A stretch of 37,069 nt of DNA from Chloroflexota bacterium (GCA_022616515.1 JAKEEQ010000147.1:1-37069); one strand, 5' to 3'; shown: positions 1 to 8,899, counted from the first letter of the stretch. The notes: generated by a model not told the origin, from the sequence alone. Numbers and translations: made by a program.

Positions 1-114
1 GTCTTGCCATCCACCTACTTTATCAGCCCCGATGGTATTGTAGAGAGCCGCATTTTCGGTGTCGTAACTGCCGAAGAAGTCGACCGTTTTGTTAGAGAAT
101 TACAAGAATCCTGA
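1..114 (+). CDS. Thioredoxin-like (TlpA/redoxin) protein, C-terminal end only
   Basis: The window opens inside a reading frame that ends at TGA 112-114. The 37 visible residues begin VLPSTYFISPDG and end in a charged helix. A Pro before Ser-Thr-Tyr-Phe-Ile, followed by D/G-rich beta-hairpin residues and a closing amphipathic helix, is the usual C-terminal third of thioredoxin-fold proteins of the TlpA/ResA type, where the proline is the cis-Pro facing the active-site cysteines. The active site itself lies upstream of the window. A membrane-tethered thiol-disulfide reductase or a cytochrome c maturation factor are both possible. The fold assignment is reasonable; the specific role cannot be judged from this fragment. 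Confidence 0.6.
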   Translation, partial: VLPSTYFISPDGIVESRIFGVVTAEEVDRFVRELQES

Positions 115-224
115 TCGCCACGTAAGTCCCTTGCAAAATCACGCTCTAATCACATAGAGAATCGTCTATATTTGGGGAAACGATTCGATTGGGGCATACG
201 TAATGGGCACAGCAGAGGCAGTGG

Positions 225-230
225 TATAAT
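225..230 (+). promoter_or_regulatory. Possible -10 box ahead of the kinase gene
   Basis: A perfect TATAAT hexamer lies 25 bases before the favoured ATG at 256, with a GGGAG ribosome-binding site at 243-247 between them. I see no good -35 hexamer at 16-18 bases upstream, so this is a weak call. If it is the promoter, an in-frame ATG at 229 would sit inside it and could not be the start. Confidence 0.35.
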
Positions 231-255
231 GGGCGTGTTGACGGGAGATGAAAAG

Positions 256-3200
256 ATGGTTAATGGGAGCCTCGCGCAGCGATTTGAGGTCAGCGACCTG
301 ATCGGGCGCGGTGGTATCGGTGAAGTTTACCGGGCGATTGATATAGAAACGGGCGAGGAAGTCGCCATTAAAGTCCTCAAACCGGGCGTTCTGGGCAGTG
401 ATCCTGAGATTGCCCTGCGATTTGCGCAGGAAGGTCATGCCCTGCGCCAGCTCAATCATCCCAATATCGTGAAGGTTCTGGATACCATTGAGGAAAGCGA
501 TCACCAGTGTATCATTATGGAACTGGTCCGGGGTGGCACACTGTCTGATCTGATTCGGGAAAATGGGGCATTACCTGTTGAGCAGGTCTTGAAAATTGGC
601 CTCGAACTGGCCGACGCGCTGAGCCGCGCCCATCACCTAAAAATTATTCATCGTGACATTAAACCCGCCAATATATTACTGGCCGAGGATGGTACACCCC
701 GCCTGACCGATTTTGGCGTGGCACGGATTGGCGATTCGTTGATGACGCAGGATGGCGTGGTTATGGGTACGTTTGCCTATCTCAGCCCGGAAGGCACTCG
801 CGGTGAAGTGCTGGATGTTCGCAGCGACATCTGGTCTTATGGCGTGGTGATGTTCGAGATGCTCACCGGACGTCGCCCCTTTGATGCCACCCAACCGGCG
901 GTACTCATCAATGCTATCCTGACCCAACCCATCCCGTCTGTCGAAGACCTGCGCCCCGACTCACCAATGGCGCTCAATGACCTGATTTACCGGATGCTGG
1001 AAAAAGGACGCGACGCCCGTATCCCCCGGATGCGCATGGTCGGGGCTGAAATCGAAGCCATTATCGAGATGATTGATAGCGGCATTCGACCGGGCAATTT
1101 AATACTGGATTCGGACAAGTCACTCTTTGATACACCCACCGCCGAGGACCCACCTACCCAGACGCCCTCACGTGAACTGGCCCCGTCCAATCTCCCGGTG
1201 TTTGCCACGCCATTTGTTGGACGGAGTGAGGGAATCCGCGAACTCAACAAACTCCTCAACGACAACGAACAGCGGTTGATTACCTTGCTGGGTCCGGGCG
1301 GCATCGGTAAGACACGATTGGCAGTAGCAACCGCCAGCGCCAACCGTGATGTGTTTGCCAGTGGTGTCTTCTTTGTGCCCCTGGCTCCCATCACCAACCC
1401 CGACAATCTACTCAGCACCATTGCTGAAAACGTGAACTTCACCTTCAGCGGCGGTGATGACCCGCAGGATGATTTGATTGCATTTCTGCGTGAAAAGAAA
1501 ATGCTCATCATCATGGATAATTTTGAGCACCTGATGGATCACGCCGAAATCGTGAGCGACATCCTCAAGGGTGCCCCTTACGTCAAGCTGCTGGTGACCT
1601 CCCGTGAACGGCTGCGCCTGCGCGGTGAAACGGCATTTGAAGTCGACGCCATGTCCACACCCTATGAAGACGAAAGTGTGGAAGCAATGGAAGAGTATCC
1701 GGTTGTGAAACTCTTCTTGCAAAGTGCGCATCGTGTAGCGGGTGATTTTGAGCTAAACGCAGAAACGGCCCCTCACGTGGCTCGTGTCATTAATTTAGTC
1801 GGAGGTGTGCCGCTGGGTGTCGAACTGGCGGCGGCGTGGCTGGAGGCACTGTCCGTCAAAGAAATTGTCGCTGAAATCGAAAACAGTCTGGACTTCCTCG
1901 AAACCGACTTGCGCGATGTTCCGGAGCGCCATCGCAGTTTGCGGGCGGTGTTTGAATACTCGTGGCTTTTGATGACGGAGGAAGAACAGAACATCTTTAA
2001 GCGGCTGTCGGTTTTCCGGGGCGGCTTCGAACGTGATGCGGCACATGAAGTCACTGGCGCGTCCCTGCGCAATCTGATGGCAATGGTCAATAAGTCCTTT
2101 CTGCGCCGCGCACCGGACGGACGCTACATTCCACACAAGATGCTGCGCGAATATGCCGAAGAACTGTATGGTGAAGAGTCAGACGCTCAACAGCAAGCTC
2201 GCCAGAAACACGCCGAGTATTATGGTAAGTTTCTCAATGAGCAGGGCAGCAAGTTCAACACGAAAGCCGAACTAAAAGCCGTCGACAGCATAGAGCGTGA
2301 AATCGAAAATATCCGGGCCGCGTGGTGCTGGGCAGTCGATAACGGGCATTTCGATGCCCTCGCCATGTGTCTTGATCCATTGATGTTGTTCCATCAGGCC
2401 CGTAGCATGTTAATGGAAGGGTCACGAACTTTTCGGGAACTGGCTGACAGGATGGCGGCACAGGGCATGGGCAACACCGATCTCTACTGGCGGGCACGGC
2501 TGCGCGAAGCACGCCTGAGCCAGCGGCTCGGCGCATATGCGGAGAGCTTTGAACTGGCGAAAGATGCTCTCGAATACTTTAAAGACAAAGATCAAACAGA
2601 GGAATCCGTCGCCCTCAACTTGATGTCTTACTCGCGTATGATGCAGGGGCACTATGAGGAGTCGGTTAATTTTGCCAGTTCCGCTGCTGAAATTGCCTAC
2701 GCTATAGAAGATACTGACCTCATATTCTATTCGCTGGGCAATCTTGGTTATGCGCGGTACTTGAAAGGCGATCACATTGAGGCACAGAATATTTACGAAG
2801 AACTCAACCGTCTGGGCGAAAACCTCGACTATTCTCCTATCGGCAAGGCTTTCGGCCTGAATAATCTTGGCGAAATCGTCCATGCCATGGGCGACTTTAA
2901 ACGTGCCCGCGAGTTATATCAGGGAGCTTACGACATTTTCAAGAAGTATGGTACAAAGCGCGGTATGGCTTTCACCCTGAACAACCTCGGCGGTGTACAT
3001 TTTTCGTCAGGGGATATTGAAACAGCTCGCCAGTTGTATCAGAAGGCTTACAAACTTAACAAAGAAATCGGTGACCGGGATGGCATGGCCCACTCATTGA
3101 GTGCACTTGGCAACGAGGCGATGTTCCAGAATGATTTAGACGCCGCTGAATCGTATTATAGGCAGGCCCTGCAAATCCGCCGCGAGATTGGCAATAAACG

Positions 3201-3816
3201 TCGCATTGCTGATTCGCTCGATGATCTGACCGCCACAGCGAACTTTAAAGGCAATGTGCTGAGCGCAAAAGATTATGTCGAGGAAAGTCTGGCAATCCGT
3301 TACGAGATCAACGACGCACAGCATCTCGCCACCACACTGGTTTATCAGGCGTTTGTCAAACTTGCCGAGGGAAATCTTTCAGAAGCCAAAAAGTATGCCA
3401 CTGACGGTTATTCGCTGGCAGAAAACGCCGAGCAGTGGATTTCACTGTTTCTGGCCCAGCTAGCATTGGCAGAAATTGATGCCCGTGAAGGCAGTTATGA
3501 CCAGGCCCTGACTCGGCTCAAAATGACATTACAAAAAGCAGAGGCGAATGGGCATGTACCGCAACGCATTGAGTTGTTCATCGTTGCGGCGGTGGCGGGC
3601 ATTTACGCGAAATCCGGCAGGCAAGATAAAGCCGTAGCTTATGCTGCATATGTCTTCAACGAATCAAGATCGGACGCCACCATTGCCACCCGCCGTGCGC
3701 AGCAAGTGATGGATGACCTTCGCAACAGTGTGCCGGTCACGGTCATGGAGCGCGGCCAGCAGGTGGCTAAATCATTAGATCGACAGAAAGTTTTGAACGA
3801 TATTCTAAATGATTAA
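256..3816 (+). CDS. Ser/Thr protein kinase fused to NB-ARC-type ATPase and TPR repeats
   Basis: This large cytoplasmic signalling protein has 1186 residues from the ATG at 256, chosen because GGGAG lies 8 bases upstream; in-frame TTG 172 and ATG 229 are alternatives. An N-terminal Hanks-type kinase spans about residues 10-275: glycine loop GRGGIGEVY, the VAIKVL lysine, HRDIKPAN catalytic loop, DFG, and SPE in place of APE. Next comes an NB-ARC/AfsR-like ATPase opening with FVGR, with P-loop GPGGIGKTR near residue 346 and Walker B IIMDN near 418. Roughly the last 450 residues are tandem TPR helices with the NNLG/A-LY pattern. No membrane segment is visible, unlike classic PknB. Such multi-domain kinases are common in Chloroflexota and Actinobacteria and are thought to sense partners through the TPRs. 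The partner is unknown. The gene overlaps rlmN by 8 bases, implying coupled translation. Confidence 0.9.
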   Translation: MVNGSLAQRFEVSDLIGRGGIGEVYRAIDIETGEEVAIKVLKPGVLGSDPEIALRFAQEGHALRQLNHPNIVKVLDTIEESDHQCIIMELVRGGTLSDLIRENGALPVEQVLKIGLELADALSRAHHLKIIHRDIKPANILLAEDGTPRLTDFGVARIGDSLMTQDGVVMGTFAYLSPEGTRGEVLDVRSDIWSYGVVMFEMLTGRRPFDATQPAVLINAILTQPIPSVEDLRPDSPMALNDLIYRMLEKGRDARIPRMRMVGAEIEAIIEMIDSGIRPGNLILDSDKSLFDTPTAEDPPTQTPSRELAPSNLPVFATPFVGRSEGIRELNKLLNDNEQRLITLLGPGGIGKTRLAVATASANRDVFASGVFFVPLAPITNPDNLLSTIAENVNFTFSGGDDPQDDLIAFLREKKMLIIMDNFEHLMDHAEIVSDILKGAPYVKLLVTSRERLRLRGETAFEVDAMSTPYEDESVEAMEEYPVVKLFLQSAHRVAGDFELNAETAPHVARVINLVGGVPLGVELAAAWLEALSVKEIVAEIENSLDFLETDLRDVPERHRSLRAVFEYSWLLMTEEEQNIFKRLSVFRGGFERDAAHEVTGASLRNLMAMVNKSFLRRAPDGRYIPHKMLREYAEELYGEESDAQQQARQKHAEYYGKFLNEQGSKFNTKAELKAVDSIEREIENIRAAWCWAVDNGHFDALAMCLDPLMLFHQARSMLMEGSRTFRELADRMAAQGMGNTDLYWRARLREARLSQRLGAYAESFELAKDALEYFKDKDQTEESVALNLMSYSRMMQGHYEESVNFASSAAEIAYAIEDTDLIFYSLGNLGYARYLKGDHIEAQNIYEELNRLGENLDYSPIGKAFGLNNLGEIVHAMGDFKRARELYQGAYDIFKKYGTKRGMAFTLNNLGGVHFSSGDIETARQLYQKAYKLNKEIGDRDGMAHSLSALGNEAMFQNDLDAAESYYRQALQIRREIGNKRRIADSLDDLTATANFKGNVLSAKDYVEESLAIRYEINDAQHLATTLVYQAFVKLAEGNLSEAKKYATDGYSLAENAEQWISLFLAQLALAEIDAREGSYDQALTRLKMTLQKAEANGHVPQRIELFIVAAVAGIYAKSGRQDKAVAYAAYVFNESRSDATIATRRAQQVMDDLRNSVPVTVMERGQQVAKSLDRQKVLNDILND

Positions 3817-4858
3817 CCTCTATGACCTAAGTTTGGATGAACTCAGCAGGTTGTTTCAAGAATGGGGGCAGCCTGCTTACCGTGCCCGTCAACTGTGGGA
3901 ATGGATGTATGCCCATAAAGTGCAGAACTTCAACGAGATGACTAATCTGCCGAAAGATTTGCGGGAGCGACTGGAAACCGAATGCAGGCTCGGCGTAATG
4001 CGTATCGCCGCCGAGCAGCAGTCCAGTGACGGCACGATCAAACGCCTGTACCAACTCCCCGATGGACAGTATATCGAAGCGGTCCTGATGCCCTATGAAG
4101 ATAACCGCCGCACCGCCTGTATCAGTACTCAGGCAGGCTGCGCGATGGGCTGTGTGTTCTGTGCGACGGGACAGATGGGTTTTGTGCGCCATTTAACTAG
4201 CGGTGAAATCATCGAGCAGGCTATCAACTTCGCCCGGATGCTAGAAGCGGAGGATGAACGTCTCAGCAATGTGGTGTTGATGGGTATGGGCGAACCACTG
4301 CACAATTATGATGCGACATTGGAGGCCATAAACCGCTTGACCTCTCCCGACGGGCTTGGCATTGGGCAGCGCCACATCACCCTCAGCAGTGTAGGGCTTG
4401 TACCAGCTATCCGTCAATTTGCCGACGAAGGGTTACAGGTAAAATTGGCTATCAGCCTTCATGCCGCAACCGATGAAGAGCGTTCGGCACTGCTGCCTAT
4501 CAACAAACGCTGGAATATCGAGACGCTGTTGGATGCCTGTCGCTACTACGTAGAAAAGACCGGACGACGCATTACCTTCGAGTGGGCGCTGATTGCTGGC
4601 GAAAATGATACACCGGAACAGGCCGAAGCACTGGGTCAACGCCTACAAGGCATGCTATGTCATGTCAACCTGATTCCCCTCAATCTGACCGGAGGTTATG
4701 CTGGCAAACCCAGCGACCCGGCACGGGTGGAGCAGTTTAGGAAGATTCTGGAGCGTTATGGGGTCAGCAGTACGGTGCGTGTCCGGCGCGGCATTGACAT
4801 CGAGGCAGGCTGCGGGCAGTTGAAGGCGCAGGTTATCGGCTTCGACGACATCTCCTGA
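3809..4858 (+). CDS. rlmN: Dual-specificity 23S rRNA (A2503-C2) / tRNA (A37) methyltransferase RlmN
   Basis: This is a radical SAM enzyme that adds a C2 methyl group to adenine 2503 of 23S rRNA and, in many bacteria, adenine 37 of some tRNAs. The 349-residue length is normal. The 4Fe-4S cluster motif is C111-x3-C115-x2-C118. Cys104 and Cys335 stand where E. coli RlmN has the methyl-carrying pair C118/C355. The GMGEPLHNYD and SSVGLVPAI stretches are further hallmarks. The N-terminal helical domain begins with FQEWGQPAYRARQLWEWMY, as in the family. The ATG lies inside the end of the kinase gene (ATGATTAA), so translation is probably coupled. The kinase neighbour gives no obvious functional link. 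Confidence 0.95.
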   Translation: MINLYDLSLDELSRLFQEWGQPAYRARQLWEWMYAHKVQNFNEMTNLPKDLRERLETECRLGVMRIAAEQQSSDGTIKRLYQLPDGQYIEAVLMPYEDNRRTACISTQAGCAMGCVFCATGQMGFVRHLTSGEIIEQAINFARMLEAEDERLSNVVLMGMGEPLHNYDATLEAINRLTSPDGLGIGQRHITLSSVGLVPAIRQFADEGLQVKLAISLHAATDEERSALLPINKRWNIETLLDACRYYVEKTGRRITFEWALIAGENDTPEQAEALGQRLQGMLCHVNLIPLNLTGGYAGKPSDPARVEQFRKILERYGVSSTVRVRRGIDIEAGCGQLKAQVIGFDDIS

Positions 4859-4949
4859 TCCATCCCCACTCATGTTGCCTCAAGTTGCCCGGTTTTTACT
4901 ATTGCTATACCATAAATTTTGGTGCTTATTCAAAGTTTCGGGAGGCAAT

Positions 4950-6248
4950 ATGAAGTCAGTTTTGGCAATTGTGTTGGTGGTGGCGTTGAGCCTGATTACA
5001 TTTCCAGCACCTGCCCATGCTCAGGATTTTTGTGATATGGAAAACGGCCTGATCGCCGGGCTGCTTGGTCAGGGGATCAACTGTTTGGATGATTCCGGCT
5101 GGCGCAGCTATCCAATTGGTGGGGCGGGGCTACCATTTAGCTCTGTTGACGGCATGACGATTTGCCCGGATGGAACACTCTGGGTGGTAGATATTCTGGG
5201 TATTTACAGTTTTAACGGATCAAACTGGCAGGAAGGCGAAGGCGGAGATTGGTTCACGCCGAACGCAATGGCCTGTGATGCGGACGGACTGCTGTGGGTC
5301 GCGCATGGGGACGGGGTGAGCCATTTTGATGGCACAGCCTGGGTCGATTACGCGATTGATCAGTTTGGCAGCGGCTCCTTTATCATCGGTGTAGATGATA
5401 TTGAGATCGGGGCTGATGGATCAATATGGGCCTTGACCGGGGGAAGTGTTGCTCAATTCACCGGGGATACGTGGCAGGTCTTTGAGGAAGGCAGTGGCTT
5501 TAGTGACAGTTATTTCTTCAACGCCCTTGTTATCGATAGTCAGGGTCAGACGTGGGTCGCCCACAGTAACGGCTTGCTCTCATACGATGGCAGCTCCTGG
5601 ACTCAGCACAACAGCGATCTTATAAGTCTGGAAACGCTGGCGATTGATTCTCAGGACCGTCTGTGGGTCGGTACGCTTACCGAAGGAGCGGCCATGTATG
5701 ATGGGTCGAGTTGGGAGGTTTTCAACCGTGAAAACAGCAGTCTCACCAGCAACAACGTCCGGGCCATTGCGGTTGACGCTCAAGACCGCGTCTGGTTTGG
5801 GACGGCGTGGGGGCTGAGCGTGTATGATGGCACGGATTGGACCACCTTTTTGATGAGCAATTCCGATGTGCTGGATAATGATGTGTGGTCACTGGTGGTG
5901 ACTGGCAATGGTCCAGCACTTCCCGATCTGACCGAAAAGCAGCCGGGCAGTGTGACAGGCATCATCGAAAACGGGACTGAGGTTGTCGCCGGAACACAGG
6001 TCGAACTCTGCACTGAAGCGGTCGGCGGCGTCTATTTTGGCCCTACGCCCTGCGACGGTCAGCCGGGACACATGATCGTGACAACGGGTGACGATGGCGC
6101 GTTCACCTTTAGTGAGGTGCTCGTAGGTCGCTATGAACTGGCCGTTGAGACGCCCGATGGCTGGATCAGCTTTATCGGCATTGGTGCCGAATTCGAGGTG
6201 CTGGAAGGCGAAACCACCGATCTGGCGGATATTGACATCAGCGGGTAA
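4950..6248 (+). CDS. Secreted beta-propeller protein with C-terminal Ig/carboxypeptidase-regulatory-like domain
   Basis: ATG 4950 is chosen because GGAGG lies 4 bases ahead and a clean Sec signal peptide follows (MKSVLAIVLVVALSLITFPAPAHA, cleavage near AHA-QD). An in-frame ATG at 4872 would put 26 unlikely residues before it. The mature part carries about six repeats of the form LWVxxxxGVxxFDGxxWxxY, the two-component-regulator-propeller type of beta-propeller blade. Around residue 335 a GSVTGII...VELC...TTGDDGAFTFSEVLVGRYEL stretch begins, typical of CarboxypepD_reg/SpaA-like beta-sandwiches. No catalytic motif or anchor is seen. Blade repeats of this kind occur in periplasmic sensors of hybrid kinases, but no kinase domain is present here. 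A secreted binding or scaffold role is inference. Confidence 0.8.
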   Translation: MKSVLAIVLVVALSLITFPAPAHAQDFCDMENGLIAGLLGQGINCLDDSGWRSYPIGGAGLPFSSVDGMTICPDGTLWVVDILGIYSFNGSNWQEGEGGDWFTPNAMACDADGLLWVAHGDGVSHFDGTAWVDYAIDQFGSGSFIIGVDDIEIGADGSIWALTGGSVAQFTGDTWQVFEEGSGFSDSYFFNALVIDSQGQTWVAHSNGLLSYDGSSWTQHNSDLISLETLAIDSQDRLWVGTLTEGAAMYDGSSWEVFNRENSSLTSNNVRAIAVDAQDRVWFGTAWGLSVYDGTDWTTFLMSNSDVLDNDVWSLVVTGNGPALPDLTEKQPGSVTGIIENGTEVVAGTQVELCTEAVGGVYFGPTPCDGQPGHMIVTTGDDGAFTFSEVLVGRYELAVETPDGWISFIGIGAEFEVLEGETTDLADIDISG

Positions 6249-6256
6249 TAAAAAAT

Positions 6257-6285
6257 AGTGGGCGAGAGGTTTAGTCTCGCCCGCT
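6257..6285 (+). terminator. Strong hairpin after the propeller gene, possible terminator
   Basis: An 11-bp stem pairs 6257-6267 (AGTGGGCGAGA) with 6275-6285 (TCTCGCCCGCT), with one G-T pair and a 7-base loop, 8 bases after the stop codon. On the plus strand no U-run follows; an A-run precedes it, so a U-run would exist only on the minus strand. It may act by stabilising mRNA ends rather than as a classical intrinsic terminator. Confidence 0.55.
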
Positions 6286-6358
6286 GTATCTTCTCTATCT
6301 GGCGACATCTTTACATCACAAAAATAAGATCTCCCGACCAATTAGAGGGATATTTATT

Positions 6359-7600
6359 TTGAAGATAGTTTGGAAATCATCGTTTCTCATCCCATTATTC
6401 TTCCTTCTGAAAGCCATCATGCCCGTCGCGGCGCAGGCCGATGATGACTTTACGCCCTATCAACAATTAGTCCTGCTCTGTGTGGACACAACCCAGACCG
6501 AGTCTTCCTATTATGGTGACATCTGCACGTGGTCGCCGGGCGATGATGACATCATCCGCGAGACAACCTCGCACTATGTGAACACTCTGACAATGTCCCC
6601 CGATGGCACTAAAGTGGCTTACACCTTCCTCCCGGAGTTTTATGTAGAAGCCCACCGGCAGGGCGAGGACTTGACATTCGGCGCGGGACCACTCCCTGCC
6701 AGCATTGGCATTATGGACCTGTCCGTTTCATCTTCCGACCCTGACCGCTTCAAAATCATTGCCGATCAGGAACCGTGGACGCCAGAAGATGCCGGGGAAA
6801 CGCCATTACAGCGACGCTCAACGCCGAAATGGTCGCCAGACAGCACCCAACTGGCGTGGATAGAACTGGACCCGGACTTTTCCGGCTTCGGTGGTCGGAT
6901 TATGGTACATGATACCCACACAAGTACAACAAACATCGTGGCTCGCCCGGTCAGTCTTGGTTTCGCAGATGCCGGGATGTGGAGTATTCCGCATGTGATT
7001 GGCTGGAGCGGCGTAATTACCTACACCAGTTTCAATGCCGGGGCTTATCCCAACGATACCAGCATGGGTGGTTTTGGGACGGTGCTTGATGTCTATGACC
7101 TCGAAGGAAATCGAACCGGGATAGCCATTGAGTATTTCGCCGATTTCGAGGACAGACTGGTATCAACCGTCTGGCTGCTTCATCAGGACAGGTGGCAGAT
7201 CGGCCTGTATTATACCCAAACGGGTTGGACTGTTTTCGATCCCGTTGAACAGACCTTCGGACTACTGGCAAATCCGCCCTATATTCAGTCCATCACCGGG
7301 GAGGGCTGGAAGGGGCACATTCTATCACTTGATACCTCCCAATCGGTACAAATTGATTGGCGGCACGGCCAGTTTACGGCGGATGATGTCACATTGGGTA
7401 TACCCCACACGTTCGACCCCGACGGTAATCCAATCTGGCAGGATGCGGAAGGACACATGCTGACACTGCGGGAAGGCAGTCTTGAACCTGTAGTGCTGCC
7501 TGAGTACGATGGTTTGCGCATCGTGGCATTCGTGTGGACGCCTTATGTGTGGCTCACCGATGGTGAAGCCAGTGACATAGAGCCAGCCGTCAACCCTTAA
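6359..7600 (+). CDS. Secreted TolB/WD40-like beta-propeller protein
   Basis: Translation starts at TTG 6359, supported by AGAGGGA 8 bases upstream and by the signal peptide that follows at once (KSSFLIPLFFLLKAIMPVAAQA). No nearby ATG gives a comparable signal sequence. The 413-residue protein contains propeller-type blade motifs (TMSPDGTKVAYTF and PKWSPDSTQLAWIELD), as in TolB-like and PD40 repeats, and is otherwise rich in aromatic and Asp/Gly turns. There is no catalytic signature. It follows another secreted propeller gene but is separated from it by a strong hairpin, so it is probably a separate transcription unit. It resembles the protein at 24287-25351 in architecture. Extracellular or envelope binding function is only inferred. 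Confidence 0.7.
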   Translation: MKIVWKSSFLIPLFFLLKAIMPVAAQADDDFTPYQQLVLLCVDTTQTESSYYGDICTWSPGDDDIIRETTSHYVNTLTMSPDGTKVAYTFLPEFYVEAHRQGEDLTFGAGPLPASIGIMDLSVSSSDPDRFKIIADQEPWTPEDAGETPLQRRSTPKWSPDSTQLAWIELDPDFSGFGGRIMVHDTHTSTTNIVARPVSLGFADAGMWSIPHVIGWSGVITYTSFNAGAYPNDTSMGGFGTVLDVYDLEGNRTGIAIEYFADFEDRLVSTVWLLHQDRWQIGLYYTQTGWTVFDPVEQTFGLLANPPYIQSITGEGWKGHILSLDTSQSVQIDWRHGQFTADDVTLGIPHTFDPDGNPIWQDAEGHMLTLREGSLEPVVLPEYDGLRIVAFVWTPYVWLTDGEASDIEPAVNP

Positions 7601-7988
7601 CAGCCATTACCACTGAGCATTCTCTGGCAGAACGAAGCCAATTTAACGCTGGTTCTGTCCTCTGAAAAAAGCTGATGTCAAGGCCAATCGTATGAGATCG
7701 GTCACCAAACAGGCGATCCATCATATGCTGCCGGGAAACGATAGCCACACGACAGGGCCGCTTGCCATAATGCTTTTGCAGAATCCTGATATGTTCAAGG
7801 GCGGGTCGAACCGGCAACTGTCCCGCACCCCGAATTTCCGCAATGATGCACAAGGTTTCATCGCGAGGGTGATTCTGCCATATCGAGCGGATAAACGTGA
7901 ACAACATCTCGATTATCTGAAGGGAATTCTCGTACAAAACAAACTGATGGATACCATTATCAAGGTTGAAGTGAGAAATCTTTTCCAT
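7590..7988 (-). CDS. Small protein, possibly STAS/SpoIIAA-like
   Basis: The 132-residue reverse-strand frame has a good ribosome-binding site (AAAGG, 7 bases before the ATG). Its composition is that of a folded alpha/beta protein: CIIAEIRGAGQLPVR, RVAIVSRQHMMDRL and FFQRTEPALNWL. A Phe-Phe-x5-Ala-Leu-x-Trp-Leu ending is common in small SpoIIAA/STAS-like proteins of soil and Chloroflexota genomes, so that fold is my guess, with low certainty. The gene's 3' end overlaps the convergent propeller gene by 11 bases. It faces away from the AraC gene at 8121, with a perfect palindrome between the two. A forward frame at 7692-8021 overlaps it antisense and lacks a ribosome-binding site, so I prefer the reverse gene. 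Confidence 0.6.
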   Translation of the reverse strand: MEKISHFNLDNGIHQFVLYENSLQIIEMLFTFIRSIWQNHPRDETLCIIAEIRGAGQLPVRPALEHIRILQKHYGKRPCRVAIVSRQHMMDRLFGDRSHTIGLDISFFQRTEPALNWLRSARECSVVMAVKG

Positions 7989-8010
7989 TACGTTACCTTT
8001 ATAGCATCTA

Positions 8011-8026
8011 ACGATTTATAAATCGT
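8011..8026. promoter_or_regulatory. 16-bp perfect palindrome, candidate operator
   Basis: ACGATTTATAAATCGT is its own reverse complement. It lies 22 bases upstream of the reverse-strand ATG at 7988 and 95 bases upstream of the AraC-type gene at 8121, so it could bind a dimeric repressor or activator controlling one or both. Which protein binds is unknown. Confidence 0.45.
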
Positions 8027-8120
8027 AAGGCGCTACTATTTTAAATGCGTAAACAATTTAACATCCTATTTGATACACTTGGAATAGCGAACGGTTGTTC
8101 TAGGAGGTTATAATGCGCTC

Positions 8121-8495
8121 ATGATAAGTCATACAGTTCACCAGCAGCAACAATGTATAGAAGCAGTCCAGAAGTACATCCGCAGTCACATTGACGAAAC
8201 GCTTACTCGTGATGTGCTGGCAGAGGTGGCAGGTTTTTCTGTGCCCCACCTGCATCGCCTTTTCATCGCAACAACTGGTGAGAGTCTATCGGCATATGTT
8301 CGCCGCGAGCGTATGCTGCGTGCAGGCCGGAAGCTGCGCATGGGTGCGATAGACATTACTGAAGTTGCACTGGCAGCGGGGTATCATACCCATTCAGCTT
8401 TTGGCAAAGCTTTTAAACAGCATTTTGGACTTAGTCCGGCTGAGTTTCGTGAACTGGGCTGTATGGCAGCAACCGAACTCTTAAGGAAAGGATGA
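8121..8495 (+). CDS. AraC-family transcriptional regulator, DNA-binding domain only
   Basis: The 124 residues hold just the two helix-turn-helix units of the AraC/XylS family, like MarA, SoxS and the N-terminal part of Rob. The first unit is LTRDVLAEVAGFSVPHLHRLF; the second ends in the family hallmark ITEVALAAGYHTHSAFGKAFKQHFGLSPAEFR. There is no ligand-binding domain, so activity is probably set by protein level. The ATG at 8121 lies 13 bases after a strong TAGGAGG (8101-8107). A nearer ATG at 8113 opens a three-codon frame (Met-Arg-Ser-stop) whose TGA overlaps the true start as ATGA, hinting at coupled initiation. Its stop overlaps the next gene (VOC protein) by 4 bases, so the two form an operon. 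Confidence 0.9.
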   Translation: MISHTVHQQQQCIEAVQKYIRSHIDETLTRDVLAEVAGFSVPHLHRLFIATTGESLSAYVRRERMLRAGRKLRMGAIDITEVALAAGYHTHSAFGKAFKQHFGLSPAEFRELGCMAATELLRKG

Positions 8496-8899
8496 ATCCC
8501 ATGAAAATTAAGTTAACCAGCGTTTCTATCGACGATTATGACAAAGCTCTGGTCTTCTATACAGATACCCTCGGATTTGTCAAAAAGCACGATATTCCGC
8601 TGGGCGATGGCGCACGATGGATAACCGTCGTATCACCGGACGAGCAAAACGGTACTGAGCTGCTCCTTGAGCCAAATGCCTCCTATCCCGCCATGAAAGC
8701 CCTCAAGGAATCCCTTGTTCAGGACGGCATTCCCTTCACTGCTTTCGTAGTTGATGACGTTCAAAAAGAGTATGCGCGGCTTAAAGCCCTTGGGGTCGAA
8801 TTCACGATGGAGCCAACCAATATGGGCATGTTTACCATGGCGATATTCGATGACACCTGCGGCAACCTCATCGAAATTTACCAGATGAACGGTGGTTAA
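8492..8899 (+). CDS. VOC-superfamily (glyoxalase/bleomycin-resistance-like) protein
   Basis: The 135-residue protein has the paired beta-alpha-beta-beta-beta layout of the vicinal-oxygen-chelate fold: SVSIDDYDKALVFYTDTLGFV at the start, a middle AFVVDDVQKEYARLKALGVEFTMEP, and the end GNLIEIYQMNGG whose Glu is a usual metal ligand. Members are glyoxalases, dioxygenases or drug-binding proteins; the substrate here cannot be told. The start is ATG 8492 (AAGGA 4 bases ahead, overlapping the AraC stop) or ATG 8501. AraC/VOC pairs are a frequent two-gene arrangement, and the regulator most likely controls this gene and itself. Confidence 0.85.
   Translation: MNPMKIKLTSVSIDDYDKALVFYTDTLGFVKKHDIPLGDGARWITVVSPDEQNGTELLLEPNASYPAMKALKESLVQDGIPFTAFVVDDVQKEYARLKALGVEFTMEPTNMGMFTMAIFDDTCGNLIEIYQMNGG

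Noticed and set aside
7692-8021. Forward 109-codon frame
   Set aside because: Antisense to the better supported reverse gene at 7590-7988, which has a ribosome-binding site and globular composition.
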